Below, piece by piece: positions 46,950 through 58,961 of a DNA stretch of 64,000 bases (position 1 is its first letter; each line of letters starts with the position of its first letter). The notes below the pieces were generated by a model. The model was given only the letters and a program-made list of their open reading frames with translations. It made no database searches and was not told where the DNA came from. The position numbers were made by a program, and so were the translations under genes. The stretch spans positions 372,001 to 436,000 of the forward strand of contig NOKP01000009.1 in the NCBI GenBank assembly GCA_002682825.1, given 5' to 3'. This DNA is from Neonectria sp. B-13. Its lineage: Eukaryota > Ascomycota > Sordariomycetes > Hypocreales > Nectriaceae.

Positions 46950-48862
46950 ATGACGACCGAAACCTCCACTGTGACCTTCAGGAACCCGGTGATCCGAGGC
47001 TTCAACCCTGACCCAACCGTCTGTGTCGTACCGGCCTCAGACACGGCTCCTACGACCTACTTCCTCAGTACATCGACATTCGAGCTCTTTCCAGGATGCG
47101 CAGTCTACACATCCACCAACCTGGTCAACTGGAAACTCATCGGCCACGCTCTCACACGACGCAGCCAGATTGAGATGCGCACAGTGGAGCCTGGGGCCGG
47201 AAGCTGGGCTAGTACGTTGAGATATCGGCCTCAAGAGAAGCGATGGTATCTAGCGAATGGTCTTTTCCAGAGATATAGACCTACTGTTGACGTGGGCTTT
47301 AAACCCCTGCACAAGTGATTATAATGCCAGCAAGACTGATTGGAACGTATAGGAACGGATATTTCCTCGTGGATTTTACGTCTGGACTGACAACATCTGG
47401 GATGAGAATGCATGGTCTGATCCAGTGTACTTTGATAACCCTGGATTCGATCAAGATGTAAGAATTTCTCCTGATTTACAGGCTGGGAACTCACGCCTCT
47501 TAGCTATTCTGGGACGATGACGGAAAGGCATATCTTTCGACAACCATGAGATTGGCATGGCGCTCCCCCGACTCCAAAGTCAAGGATTTCGCCATTCACA
47601 TCTCAGAAATCGACGTACCAACCGGAAGAACGCTTACCGCTCCTCGGGTAATCCGTCAATCTCCGGGGGGACTCGCAGAAGGCTCGCACATTATCAAACG
47701 CGGAGACTACTACTACCTCTTCACCGCCGAGGGAGGCACCGAAGCCGGACACCAGGAATGGGTCCTCCGAAGCCACCAAGGCCCGTATGGTCCCTGGGAA
47801 TCCCAAGGAAAGCCGCTCTGGTACAACGGACCTGACGAGGAGGTTCAGCGGACCGGCCACGCTGATGTTTTTGAGGATGGAGATGGGCAGTGGTGGGCTG
47901 TCTTTCTGGGAGTGCGACCCGTGAAACACGGGGGAGCTTTCTTGGAACCACAACTTGGTAAATACGCTGGCTTCCAGATATTACTATGCTAAGCTAACAT
48001 TGCTAGGTCGTGAAACATTCTTAGTAACAGTTGAGTGGCACGAAGACTGGCCGGTATTTAATGACGGAAAGAACATTACCCTGGAGACCACGGGAAGATC
48101 GTCTTTGGCCTCTGTGGAGAAAGTTAGCCCCCAAGTTTGGCGAGCTGATCTATCCAAAGAGTCCCTCGAACTGGGATGGTATCAAAAGAGTAAGAGACCC
48201 CTTACAAGCTCAAAACTTGTCTAACAGACCCAGACACCCCTCTTAAGCAGTCCTTCAGCCTAACAGAAAGGCCCGGCTTCTTGCGACTGTTTGGAAACTG
48301 TTACGACCTCTCTAGCCCCGAGGCCCCTGCCATGCTCCTGAGGAAGCAGACCACGTACAGCCAGCGATTCTCCGCAAAGATGGATTTCAACCCCACCGCT
48401 CGCGGCTATGAAGCTGGTGTGGTGGTATGGTGGAATCAGTTCTCCTACGCAGCGGTGGGCATCGTTGCTGCAGAGGATGATGACGGCAACATCGTAAGAA
48501 AGGCCGTCTTTCGAGAGCCAGGGAAGCCTAACAAGGAGGTACATATTGTCCGTAGTGAAAGCGGAGAAGTGAAAAGCGAGGTGAACAGGCCTTGTATGCT
48601 GAGCCGACTCCTGGACATCGAACTAGTCGGGGACCGCGTCGAGTTCGAAATCCACGCGGCTCCGAGTTCGTACGGGCTTTCGATCTTAGCAGGGGGGACT
48701 TCGCTGCCACTGCATGTGCAGGCCGAAGATCTGACAGTTGCGCCGCCGATTGGCGGTGCTTTTACGGGCGTCACGTTTGGGGTTTACTCGTTCGGAAAGG
48801 GGGAGCCGGTGCTTGATCCGGCGGACTTTACGGATATTGAGATGGAAGAGCATGAGGTTTGA
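46950..48862 (+). CDS. GH43 beta-xylosidase/arabinofuranosidase
   Basis: Releases xylose or arabinose from xylan-derived oligosaccharides. Five exons (46950-47291, 47353-47457, 47504-47957, 48007-48189, 48228-48862) give 572 aa with all phases consistent. The five-bladed propeller shows the catalytic base Asp in GFNPDPT near residue 20, the pKa-modulating Asp in GFDQDLFWDDDGKAYL, and the general-acid Glu in GLAEGSHIIKRGDYYYLF. The last 200 residues form the beta-sandwich domain typical of GH43 beta-xylosidases (SFSLTERPGFLRLFG). No signal peptide, so it is probably an intracellular enzyme acting on imported oligosaccharides. A usual WAPTLRY segment reads WASTLRY here. Xylosidase versus arabinofuranosidase activity cannot be separated by eye. 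Confidence 0.9.
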
Positions 48863-50207
48863 TAGCAGAGGAATATCAACAAAGATGGTATTCACATGAA
48901 TGTCGTGATAGGAAATTCATTCATCGTTCGTCTTGGGGATTCCCGGTTTATCCCTTTGGCTTAGAAGCCATGCCTCGGGCGGCCCTCATATCCTCCCCTT
49001 TGTAATCCAATTTTCACCCCAGCCGATTTTCAATTGCCTTGAAAACATGTTTCTACCCTACTAGGCTCTTAATATCTTTTCGGTGAATTTTCCGTCAAGA
49101 ACTGGTTCATAGATGCCACCTCGCAGAATTTCTTTTTCTGGATGAAAGAGAAGCAGCACTTTATACTGCTAGGAAGCTTGTTTCGCATTCTTCTACGGTG
49201 AGCTTAGATATAATGATGGTGGAATTAGGCAGTCAATCTCTCCAAAGGCCGAGAAAAAGAATCCCCTAAAAGGTACCCCTTTTTGGATGTTCCGTTCCAG
49301 CACCGCATCGAGATGGCTGGTTATCATCTAGTGCTACAGGCGCAACAGTGGACTGAATGGACTCTTAATTGCCAAGTTAGCTCTTGATAACCTTGCGCAT
49401 CTATTTGGTATCGTCACTGCATCCACAACCTCACCGGCCTCAAGCTTGTGCTGCTTCTTGTTTAGTCAACCAACGGAGAGTAAACAACCATTACCTAACG
49501 AGGGGCTTTGTCTTTCTCGGATCATTAAGGACTGAAAACCTCGAGTTGGATCTGAGACGTCGCTTAGACTGTGCCAAATGCCCTAGCTCAGGGGGTTATT
49601 GAGCAATATCTGCCGTGATTTAAGTGACGTCTAAATAATACGAGTAGAGATATCGTCCAGGCTGTTTCCGGTAGAGTTTACCAACTTTCGAACATAAACC
49701 GTTCGACAATTGCCGTTGTAGAGGCTCTTCAATAAGTCGAAAGGGTGATATTTAAACTGAAAATCTACTCCATGGCTGTCTTGAAATTTGTTGACTTGTT
49801 AAAAGCCTTCTTAGTGGTGTGGAAATTGAAAAGACCATTGGACTTGACCCCGAGATCTGACGCTCACTTCTGGTAAGAATAATTGTTCCGTTAGAGGGAT
49901 GCTCTCAGAGCACTGCCACACGGTTCGCCGGTTGCTGGGCTCAACGTAATGACGTAAGTGCCAGCCATTTGTCTTCTCTTGCGTATTTCCATCTTCACTA
50001 TTTCTGGATTAGAAGATTATTTGGACAAAGCATAAATAGGAAAACGGAGGAGGCCTGAGTCAGCCGAAGCCCAGAGTTGGGTCAAGGGCCGATAAGAAAA
50101 AGACATAAGCAACTCCACTCTCAGCGGACTAGGAATATATCCCTCAATAATTCTCCTCCACCACATCAAGGAGCTGATCCACCTACACGGGCGCAAAACG
50201 CCTGACA
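48863..50207. other. intergenic, moderately AT-rich
   Basis: Between the GH43 gene and the tRNA. Lower GC than the flanking genes. No gene or recognisable repeat. Confidence 0.5.
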
Positions 50208-50279
50208 TCTTCCGTAGTATAGTGGTCAGTATGCGAGCTTGTCACGCTCGAGACCCGGGTTCAATTCCCGGCGGGAGAG
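50208..50279 (+). tRNA. tRNA-Asp (GTC)
   Basis: A 72-nt cloverleaf. The acceptor stem TCTTCCG pairs with CGGGAGA including one G-T wobble, D arm GTATAGTGGTCAGTAT, anticodon stem CGAGC/GCTCG with loop TTGTCAC giving anticodon GTC, TPsiC stem CCGGG/CCCGG with loop TTCAATT, and discriminator G. B box GGGTTCAATTCC is perfect. No intron. A short T-run (TTTTTTTTTT-like) at about 50,315 probably ends RNA polymerase III transcription. Confidence 0.95.
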
Positions 50280-50634
50280 ATCCAGCCACCTGTGAAACAC
50301 AGGTTATTGAATATTTTTTTTTGCATTTTTTGCTAATTCCACACATATATCAAATAAGGCTTGGCTACTTTTACCGCTTCCCATTGTCTTTAACTGACTT
50401 GCCAATTCGATACTATGATTATTTGCTCACCCAAGGATTAATAGTGAAGGCGGATGTGTTTACCGCTCATCACCAAGTTCGATGTAACTATCAGAGACTG
50501 GAGTGTTTTCACAATGTCAATCCATATCTACCAACAACCCGGCTCAAACTCATTACCTAAAACGAGGGTAGTTCAAAGGCAAATCGTCCAACATTCAACA
50601 TTACAAAACTTGCGGCTCACTTAATTATAGACAA
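50280..50634. other. short spacer after tRNA
   Basis: Contains a T-rich run (about 50,314-50,330) that could act as the polymerase III terminator. Nothing else seen. Confidence 0.5.
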
Positions 50635-51955
50635 TCAAGGCTCGCCCCAGATCTCATCAGCGATCTCCCTGACAAGAGAAAGCTTGGCCTTCTCCTCGTC
50701 TAGTCCCAGGGGGTATCCAGTCTCGTGAGTGCTGAAGCCACACTGGGGGCTAACGCACACCCTCTTAAGAACCTCTTCTCGGCTCTCACCGGTTCCCTTG
50801 GCCACCCACTCGGCAGCGTTGAGCACACGCTTCTTCATTTCTTCCTTGTCCTCGATTTGGGGCAGCTTGGTGCTGATAACACCGACTACGACGAACTTGT
50901 TCTTGGGCAGGTACTGCAGGGGCTCGAAGCCGCCGGAGCGCTCGTTGTCGTACTCGAGGTAGAAGGTGTTGACGTTGAGGTTCTTGAACAGCTTCTCGGC
51001 GATGATGTCATATGATCCCTCGGCGAAGTGGCGGCCGCCGATCTACATCATTAGATATCGGATATTTATAGCAGGGTCGGCCGTACTTACAAAGTTGCCA
51101 CGGCAAAGGTGGATTCCGGTGTGCATGTCCGGGGGGCACTTGGAAATGGAATCGTTGTACAGAGCGATATAGGCATCGAGAAGGTCATCAACAGAACCAA
51201 TGTTGTTGGAGTCGGCAGCCCAGCCGTCCCGGAACTTCTGAGAACAAAAGTCTGATAAAAGTAATCAGCATTTTGTGTTGAAAGGGATTTTAACAGAGTC
51301 ACTTACAGGCCATTCCGGGGTCATCGAATTGAACGTTGCGCAGACCCGCCTTGTAGAGCTGATCCAACTCGGCCTGGTACACCTTTGCGACATCCTTGAA
51401 GTACTCGGCATCGTTGGCGTAGGCCTCTGGCGTGTAAGCCTTGCCCTGGCTGTATCTCTGGTGGAACCATGCAGGAGTAATCATGGTGAGCTTGATTGCT
51501 CCCCAGTCCTCCTTGGGCACGGATTGCTGGACCAGACGAAGCTCGTGGAGGTTAGACACAGACTTCTCGGGGCTGTGAGACAGCTTGCCGCCCGCGATGA
51601 CAGAGTCGCCGGGCATGACCTGACGATCCTTCTCAATCAAGCTCACGACATCCGGGTGATACAGGCGGAAAAGGCTGGCGTCGGCGTCCTGGAGTCGGGT
51701 AGTGCCCTGGAACTCATCCCACATGAGGCCCCAGAAGCGGGTGCGGTTGTACTCGCCGCTGGTGACGGCCTTGAAGCCCAGATCGCGCTGCAGCTTGACG
51801 ACATCAGCCACGGCCTTCTTCTCGACCTCGGGCAGTCCGGCGTCCTCGGGGGACACGCCCTTCTCGCGGATCAGCTCTCTGACGTCGAGGAGCTGTTGCG
51901 GCCGCAGCAGGGAGCCCATGTGCTCGGCCCGGAAGGGAGCGGCGGTGGTGGACAT
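50635..51955 (-). CDS. MetE C-terminal-like (methionine-synthase-like) protein
   Basis: Belongs to the UROD/MetE-like group related to the catalytic half of cobalamin-independent methionine synthase. Exons 51307-51955, 51091-51251 and 50635-51042 on the minus strand give 405 aa, about half the length of true MetE, and no N-terminal repeat is present. Zinc-site candidates are HTGIHLCRGNF (His and Cys) near residue 260 and the Cys in SPQCGFST near residue 375, matching the His/Cys zinc ligands of the MetE barrel. TSGEYNRTRFW and QFDDPGMAYFC segments are typical of stand-alone fungal members. These are often annotated as methionine synthase II-like, but the methyl donor and acceptor are not established. 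Cytosolic, no targeting signal. A GC-rich divergent region lies upstream. Confidence 0.87.
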
Positions 51956-53775
51956 GATGGCGATGAAGTTGACGATATTAATATTCTGCGATGCGGATTT
52001 TCCGTGTGAATACCCACAGATGGTGTTTTGATGACAAGGCGAGTGGTCAGCAAAGAGGGGTGTTGCCGTTGGCGTTGCCGCGTCGCTTGGATTTTACCGA
52101 TAGTTTGGCCGATGCGATGCGGGGCTCGATGAGCAGCGGGGTCTTGTTGATGATTGACCCATCTTGTCCATCTGATCACGATTTACCCCGTCATCTCGAC
52201 AGGGGGAGAGGATCCAAGGACCCGAGCACGGCAGTTGGTCGAGAGAGAGTCGGAGCACCGGACATAGTCTTCGGAACCTCGGGAGGTGTAGCTGCGAGGA
52301 GTTTGGCCGTCGGCTGAAGGTATCGTCACCAGATCTGAAGTGATAGAATCGCAGATGACTTCATCTTTCCACGTCGACGGCGTTGCTTCAAGTCGGAGGC
52401 AGCATTTCGGATGCTGGCAAGAAAGAAAACTCCGCCAAGCTGAGAAGGTCTCAGTATTGCGGTGGTAGCGATTGTCAAGGCTCGAGGCTGCCTCACTGTG
52501 CTGCTAAATGCCTCAATTCCCTCTCATACTGTGAGCCTCTGGATGAAAATAGAGGGGGTATTGACATTTTCAAAAAGCGAAGAGACTCCTAAATATACGA
52601 ACGTCAAGAAATTTGGATCTATCCGAGAACCTTGAGGTCCAGCCACTGGTGGCAGCTAGGCCGGGGTGGTTCCTTGTGAAACGCGTGGATGCGGGTATGT
52701 GCATTAGTTCTGATGAGACTTGGATACAGCTAAATGTTTCGTATACTACCTGCATATGAAAATTGTTCACATTAATCTCATCCCATTGTCCAATTATTAA
52801 TATCTTCAAAAAGTTCAAGTTAGTTTGTGACAGTCACAGTTCAGTACAAGGACTCCACGACTTCCCACTGGCTAGGCTGGTTATTGCTTTCAACAGGAAC
52901 TGTTGAGGGCTGTCATCCCTGCCGGTATTGCATCCTACATATTAGAAACCACCGATATAATATCGTACTATTAAAAGGCTCAGGCTATATTTAATTTAAA
53001 GAGAATTAGAGGCTCTGAAGATAGGAGAGACCGCGTGTTTATATGGATCTTAAACTGACATATTTTATAAGAATACACTCTAGTAATACTCTAAGCACTC
53101 TGATAATAATATTTAAACTCCTAAGGATCATTCGCTCAATATAACTAGATATATATATATGTGTGTGTGTATGAGAGTGTGTGTGTCTAATGATGGCTTT
53201 CTCTTCTTCGTGTTCGGTGTTCTTGATTGGACGGACAGTAAGCGTCTCTGCATCTTTTAAAAAGAAGTTAGACTCCGACGAAGGAATTGCAGCCGTTATA
53301 TGACCGGGCCAGACAGTTCCACACGTTTACCTTGTATTCGTAAGCAACCGAGGAAAACGTGTCGACTTCAAAACGAGGCTACCTTGGCATCGGGAACTCG
53401 GCCAACCGGCGGCAGAAGTAGACACCCAGCCAGCCAGCCACCACCAGAAGCTGATCCTTCCAGCTGCAGTCGAAATACCATTTGGGGCCAAAGAAACCAT
53501 CCCTACACTCCTTATCCTCCAATTAACTGGATCCACGTACCGACCCGACTACAGCCTGCGCATGCCGAGAGTGTTACATGTGGGAGGCCGCCCTGCCCAG
53601 TCAGGCTGTAACCACCGAGTCACTGGCACCAACAGTCTATTACATCAATTGACCGTCACTTTCTAAAGATCAGGATATGATCGGATTTCCTCAGTTGAAG
53701 CTGCGGAAGGTCGTACCTCTACAAGCATGAGCTCTTACGAGGATATCGAAAAGACGGGTGGCCTTACACCAATAA
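51956..53775. other. intergenic, low-GC with repeat scars
   Basis: No gene seen. About 52,930-53,200 is very AT-rich with many TpA steps, ending in an (AT)n(GT)n microsatellite. It resembles DNA altered by repeat-induced C-to-T mutation, but no element boundary can be drawn. Confidence 0.5.
53149..53186. repeat. (AT)n(GT)n microsatellite
   Basis: Compound dinucleotide run at the right border of the AT-rich patch. Confidence 0.8.
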
Positions 53776-54429
53776 CTAAGGCTGGTAAGCAACCTAGTCG
53801 TCTTCATACAATCCTCTCGCTTCCGACGATACATTTCATCATTATCCAAGGAAAATGACGATGGTTCAGCCAGCTTCCGGTCCCGCGCAACCAGCCTTTC
53901 TGATGTCCGTTTGTTTGCAGAGTCCCGCCGCGTAGATAGCAACCAGCCTCAACAGCGCAGCGATTCTCCCAGAAGTGTATGCAGCCGCGCTCCGACTCCT
54001 CCAGCAGAGCCAGGAGTCAACCAGACACCGCCAGTTGGACATGGCCAAGGGCTGAATGCAATACGGAAACATTTTGATCGGGACCAGCCCTGTGACTGGG
54101 TCATAGGTCATCACCGCAATAGCCTAATCACAGAAATAAAACTCAAGGCTCGCTACCTCCAGGCGGCATTCGACGCACTATGAATGAAGCGTGAGAAAAC
54201 CGCCAGAGCTTCGCCAACCGGTGATGAAAGGCGATTTCGCATCGTTCGCCGAGTTGCAGCGAATGCGGATCTGAAAGCTGCAATGCCAGCTAGTGAGGCA
54301 CGTCATTAAGATGCGGCTCGAAGGCTACGAGTCGTCCGGCTAGGAGCAGACGCTCGAGCAGCACAGTATGCGGCTTGTACTGGTTGTCTTTATAGGAATG
54401 AGCAACCAATGAGTGGTTGTGGGTGACAA
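53776..54429 (+). pseudogene. Possible decayed gene fragment
   Basis: One reading frame stays coding-like for about 215 codons and is broken only by TGA at 54,181 and TAA at about 54,307, each a C-to-T change away from a sense codon (CGA, CAA). The first part is Ser/Arg/Pro-rich (SLSKENDDG, RSVCSRAPTPPAEPG), then a basic and helical part (HRNSLITEIKLKARYLQAAFDAL, RRVAANADLKAAMPASEAR). No family recognised. It may simply be a chance open frame. Confidence 0.3.
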
Positions 54430-54804
54430 AAAAGAAGCGCACTCAATCTGCAAATCAACGTAGCATTATAGTTCAACCGTTCAGCACGTGTCACTTCGCC
54501 AGTGCTAGCCAAGCGTTTTCCTTGAAAGGTTTAGTGTGCGATGGAGATTATTTCGTTGCCAAGTAGCTTTTGCTTGAGTTCTGCCTCTCATCTTACGGCC
54601 TGCGACCACGTTTCTTGGCTGACCAGTCACGGCTGTCGCCACCATGTACCCAATTTGACGTCCACGATAACCATCTCTTTATGGCCTCATCTCCGCTCTT
54701 AGTATTGGCCGTGTAGATATAAAAGTCTTTTATTTTATTTTATTTCATCAGCTCCGAATTCCGACATAAACATCAACAACAGGTCACTCCAAGCTCTGGC
54801 AGAT
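54430..54804. other. intergenic, promoter of first MFS gene
   Basis: Contains a TTTTATTTTATTTTATTTCAT tract about 65 nt upstream of the start codon, probably in or near the leader. No gene seen. Confidence 0.4.
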
Positions 54805-56526
54805 ATGGCTTCTGGAAACATAAAGAACACAGCACAGCTGGAGCGGGATAGCGAGGATCTAGACCCTGGCAGTCCTGATTACTCTGTTGCTATTGGCAGC
54901 CAGGATATCCTTGACCTGCAGGATGTTGACCCGGCGCTGAACCTAAAGATGCACCTTGTCAACAACGTAAGCAACTCCAGCCCAAGCACGTCGCTGATCT
55001 AATCGTGGAGTCTAGGCTATTGACGAGATTGGTTGGACTCCCTACCATGGCAAGCTCTTCTTCCTTAATGGCTTTGGGTGAGGAGCGATGAACCTTTACT
55101 TGGGTCGCAATTGCTGATGATTCTCAAGGTACGCGGTGGATTCTATGATTACTCTCTTCCAATCCATCATCGCCAAACAAGCCTTCACCGAGTTCGGCGC
55201 AAACGGCTATGCAAACGGCCTGACCATCGCAACATACGTCGGCATGCTATTTGGAGCCCTATTCTGGGGCTTGAGCGCCGACATCATCGGCCGCAAGCAC
55301 GCCTTTAACATCTCCCTCTTCATCTGCTCCGGAAGCTGCATCATCGCCGGCGCCATGCCGAGCTGGGCCTCTCTCGGCTTCTTCGTCTCGCTGCTCAGCT
55401 TCGGAGCCGGCGGCAACCTCATCATGGACACGGCCGTCTTCCTCGAGTACCTCCCCAGCAACAAGCAGTGGCTGCTGACCCTTCTCGCATGCTGGTGGGG
55501 TATCGGCCAGGCGGTGACGGGATTTATTGCCTGGGGATTCATGGTCCCCGAGAAGTGGAACTGCGCCGATGTTGAGACGTGCACCAGGGAGAACAACTGG
55601 GGATGGCGATACGTCATGTTCACTGGCGGCGCTGTTGTGTTCGTCATGTCTGTGCTCCGCATCACGGTTGTGCGGCTGCGCGAGACTCCAAAGTACCTCT
55701 TGGGCGTTGGCGACGAGGCTCAGCTGATCGAGACGCTCCAATACCTGGCCACCAAGTACAACCGTCCTTGTTCCCTGACACTGGAAAAGCTCGAGGCTTG
55801 CGGCACCATTAAATCTGCCCACAGCAAGAACCGATTCTCCGTCGGTGAGACCTTGGTTCATTTTCGAGGTCTCTTTTCAAACAAGTCGATGACCAGGTCG
55901 ACAACACTCATTTTCCTGTCGTGGACACTGATTGGACTTGCGTACCCTCTGTTCTACGTTTTCTTACCGTGAGTTTCTTCGACTTAACTTACTCGTTGCA
56001 ATATTCAGGATGTTTGATATTGACCCTCTTTAGCACTTACCTGGCAAACAACGGCAGGATCTTTGACCGCACAGTATTCGAGACATGGCGCAACTACACT
56101 CTGACCAACATCAGCGGAATTCCAGGGCCCATCGTCGCAGGTATTATGTGCAACACGAAGCTTGGCCGCAAATACACCATGGCCATCGGCGCCCTCATCA
56201 CCATGGCCTTCTTCTTCGCGTACACCGCCGTCAAGACATCTGCCCAAGACATAGCCTTTACCTGCCTGATCGCCTTTTTTATCAACATCTACTACGGAAC
56301 TCTGTACGCATACACACCCGAGGTGCTCCCCAGCGCCCATCGTGCCACCGGCAACGGTATCGCGGTGGCCTGCAACCGAGTGATGGGTATTGTTTCGGCC
56401 ATTGTCGCGACAGAAGCTGATACCAATACCCCGGCTCCGCTGTACATCTGCGCGGCTCTTTTCATTGCCATGGCAGGCGTGGCTGTGGTATTCCCGTTTG
56501 AGCCGTACGGACACCGGAGTTCCTAG
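54805..56526 (+). CDS. MFS transporter, sugar/organic-acid porter type (copy 1)
   Basis: Plasma-membrane secondary transporter. Exons 54805-54966, 55016-55077, 55129-55968 and 56034-56526 give 518 aa with about 12 membrane spans. The N-terminal tail of about 75 residues is hydrophilic. MFS motif A appears as GLSADIIGRKHAF between spans 2 and 3, a SFGAGGNLIMDTAVFLEYLP stretch marks spans 4-5, and the C-terminal half has NTKLGRKYTMAIG and YTPEVLPSAHRATGNG, as in SV2/sugar-porter relatives. The loop CADVETCTREN holds a possible disulphide pair shared with copy 2. Substrate cannot be read from sequence. The two short introns near the start are consistent. The next gene, an alpha/beta-hydrolase, has its start codon 631 bp downstream of this stop. 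Confidence 0.9.
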
Positions 56527-57157
56527 AGGCGGCAGCAAGTACTTCAATGATACCAGGTGGGTGGCGAGTAAATGCTTCAACATGCATATGGGTGCTTTGT
56601 GATCAAGGAGGCGTTGCGATGCTGTGCTCGTGTTACGACACGGGTTGTTGATGACGGCGATGACGATGAAAATCAAAAGAGCGATGAGCCTCACGGCATA
56701 TCATTACTATATTTCTAATAAATGAATTTCAACAATAGACTTGCTAATGATTTCATCATATTTCATGTGCAATAGAGCAGCACATAGTTGCGAGCCGCCT
56801 TGGTAGGCCATGTAGTGGAATGATTCAGGGTTCTCACTGCATGCGAGGTAATCAACGAACCATTACTAGACCTATTCCACCACGCACCCATAAGGCAAAT
56901 GTAACTTCCTACACCTGCAGTAGCTTCAGCCTCCTCGGCCCGTCTCCGCTATCGGTATTGTCAGAAACTCGGTCCAACCTGACAGGCTAACCGGGTCGCT
57001 ACTCCACCGTTGTTAGCCGAAGCTTCCATTCGTTCCCTCGATCCGCGGCAACGAGTCTGACAAATGCAACACTGGAGCTGACAACCGCCGACGGTCCCGT
57101 CAAGGAGCTGCAAAGAGATCAGCTGTATATTTGTCCTTCCAGCATTCTGAAGTCGAA
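56527..57157. other. intergenic
   Basis: Between the first MFS gene and the hydrolase, same strand. No gene seen. Confidence 0.6.
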
Positions 57158-58264
57158 ATGTGTGACTTTTCCAATTATGCAGGGACGAGCGACGAGTGGC
57201 TTGCTCTGGAGGCAAGCCTACCGCCCCCAGCGGGACAAGAAATGTCGCTATCTGAGCTTCGAAGGATAACAAACCAAGAACGAGAGGCCCAGTCGGCAAG
57301 CGCAATGAGGTACCTGGCACATCGGGTCCATACTCGTGACTACCTCATCCCAACCCGAGACGGAAGCTTCATCGAGGCTCGCAGTTATCGGCCCCTCAGC
57401 ATCCGCAACGAAACGCGTCTCCCCGTCTACGTCCACTTGCAAGGCGGAGGCTTCATGTTTGGGACTTTGGACGGAGAAGACGCTGTATGCGCTCGAATCG
57501 CCAGCGGGTCTCAGGTCGCCGTACTCAACGTCAACTACAGGCACACACCCGAGCACACATATCCCGTCCCGTGGAATGACGCCGAAGACGCGTTTGAGTG
57601 GGCTCATGATAACATGGACAAGTTCGCCGGTGATCCCGAAAAGGTCATTATTGGCGGGATTTCTGCTGGAGCTTGGGTTGCTGCGTCGCTGACCCTCCAG
57701 AGACACCTCGCGAGGGGAACAGATGCACGCCCACCTATCGCAGGACAGGTGCTGATGATCCCGTGTCTGGCCTACCCTGACTGCTACGAGCCTCAACTGA
57801 AGAAGATGAAACACCACTCTATATCTTCGTACAAGCAGAACGAGAAAGCGCCGTTGATGTCTGTTTCAGACCTGCGCTTCTTCTCGGATTTGTTGAAGGT
57901 TACGAACCCTGACGCTAAGGACACCAAGCTAAACCCCGGCAATGCGTCGCCAGCGCAGGTGAAGGGAATGCCGCCGACAGTTCTCGGGATCGTGGGATTG
58001 GACCCGTTGCGGGACGAAGCTCTTCTGTACGCCAAGATGTTGACAGAGGCTGGGTGAGTACACATTCCTTGATGTGGAGAACGGTGGCTGATGCTGTGCA
58101 GAGTGCCTACGGATGTCAACCTCTTTCTTGGACTTCCGCATGGGTTTCGGTGGTATGACGAGAAGATATCCGCGTCCAGACGATGGGACAAGGTGGTGGA
58201 AGAAGGGATTCTCTGGGCGCTGACAGAGCCTCTTCCGAATAATGAGTTGCACATAAAAACATAA
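57158..58264 (+). CDS. Alpha/beta-hydrolase, HSL-type esterase
   Basis: Likely hydrolyses short acyl or aryl esters. Exons 57158-58053 and 58102-58264 give 352 aa. I start at the ATG of MCDFSNYAG because nothing upstream in frame has an ATG. The fold is of the hormone-sensitive-lipase group: nucleophile elbow GISAG (Ser about 175), acid in GLDPLRDE (Asp about 285), and base His in LPHGF (about 325). The oxyanion motif that is normally HGGG is QGGG here (HLQGGGFMFG, about residue 100), a real substitution of the first His. The catalytic triad is complete, so activity is likely. No signal peptide, so cytosolic. It sits between two MFS transporters and may act on what they import, which is inference. 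Confidence 0.88.
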
Positions 58265-58961
58265 GGAATTGCTGAGAGGATTAATTTCTGATTTTCCCAG
58301 AGTCGGATGGGTGACTGGAATGGTGCGTTGTAACTGAGACAATGCTGTTGGCCTGTGGAGTGATGTGTAATTGTCGAATTTTGATTTGTATTCGGATGCA
58401 CGGCGTGGGGTTTAGACTTGTTTCTGCTCGCTTAGGCCTTGTCGCCACCGATCCTTCGGGCTTCTAGCATGTAAGATCCAACCTTCGTAGCTTTGGCCAT
58501 GCAACAACCCGCGCAGTGTAACCTTGGCTCGGCTGGTAAATTGACCATTGCCAATTACGTGACCAGAACAGTCATAAACACGGGCTCAACTTACGACTCC
58601 GGGCTCTAAACTCGCCGTATGAAATTGTCATTGCACCTTCATGACGCAGTCGCCGGGTTAGCTGTCAGCTCGGGCAAGGCGATGCCGTCCACTTGCCTCT
58701 CCGGCTCATAGCGTTGCAGATCCATGTACAACCCGAAGACGGGGAAATCCAGCAACCCAATCACCACCTGCGCCGAAGGGTTCACAACATATTGCACCAT
58801 CGCACCCCGCGCAGACGCAACAAGGGACAAAGCGTGGGAATGGGCTGTCCCCGCCTTCACATAAAACACCCCCCATATTTATGTGCAGATCTCCCGTTCG
58901 GATACAGCTTCCGACAAGAAACGCGTCCAGGACTCCGGCGAGACTTTCACGATACCGAGCA
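58265..58961. other. intergenic
   Basis: Between the hydrolase and the second MFS gene. No gene seen. Confidence 0.6.

Noticed and set aside
50222..50560. Protein-coding frame over the tRNA
   Set aside because: It begins inside the tRNA cloverleaf and has no domain.
50635..51955. Full methionine synthase (MetE)
   Set aside because: Only about 405 aa with one barrel. The N-terminal half of MetE is absent, so only the family-level call is made.
52930..53200. Mitochondrial DNA insertion
   Set aside because: AT-rich but contains no recognisable mitochondrial coding or RNA sequence. The mutational-scar explanation is simpler.
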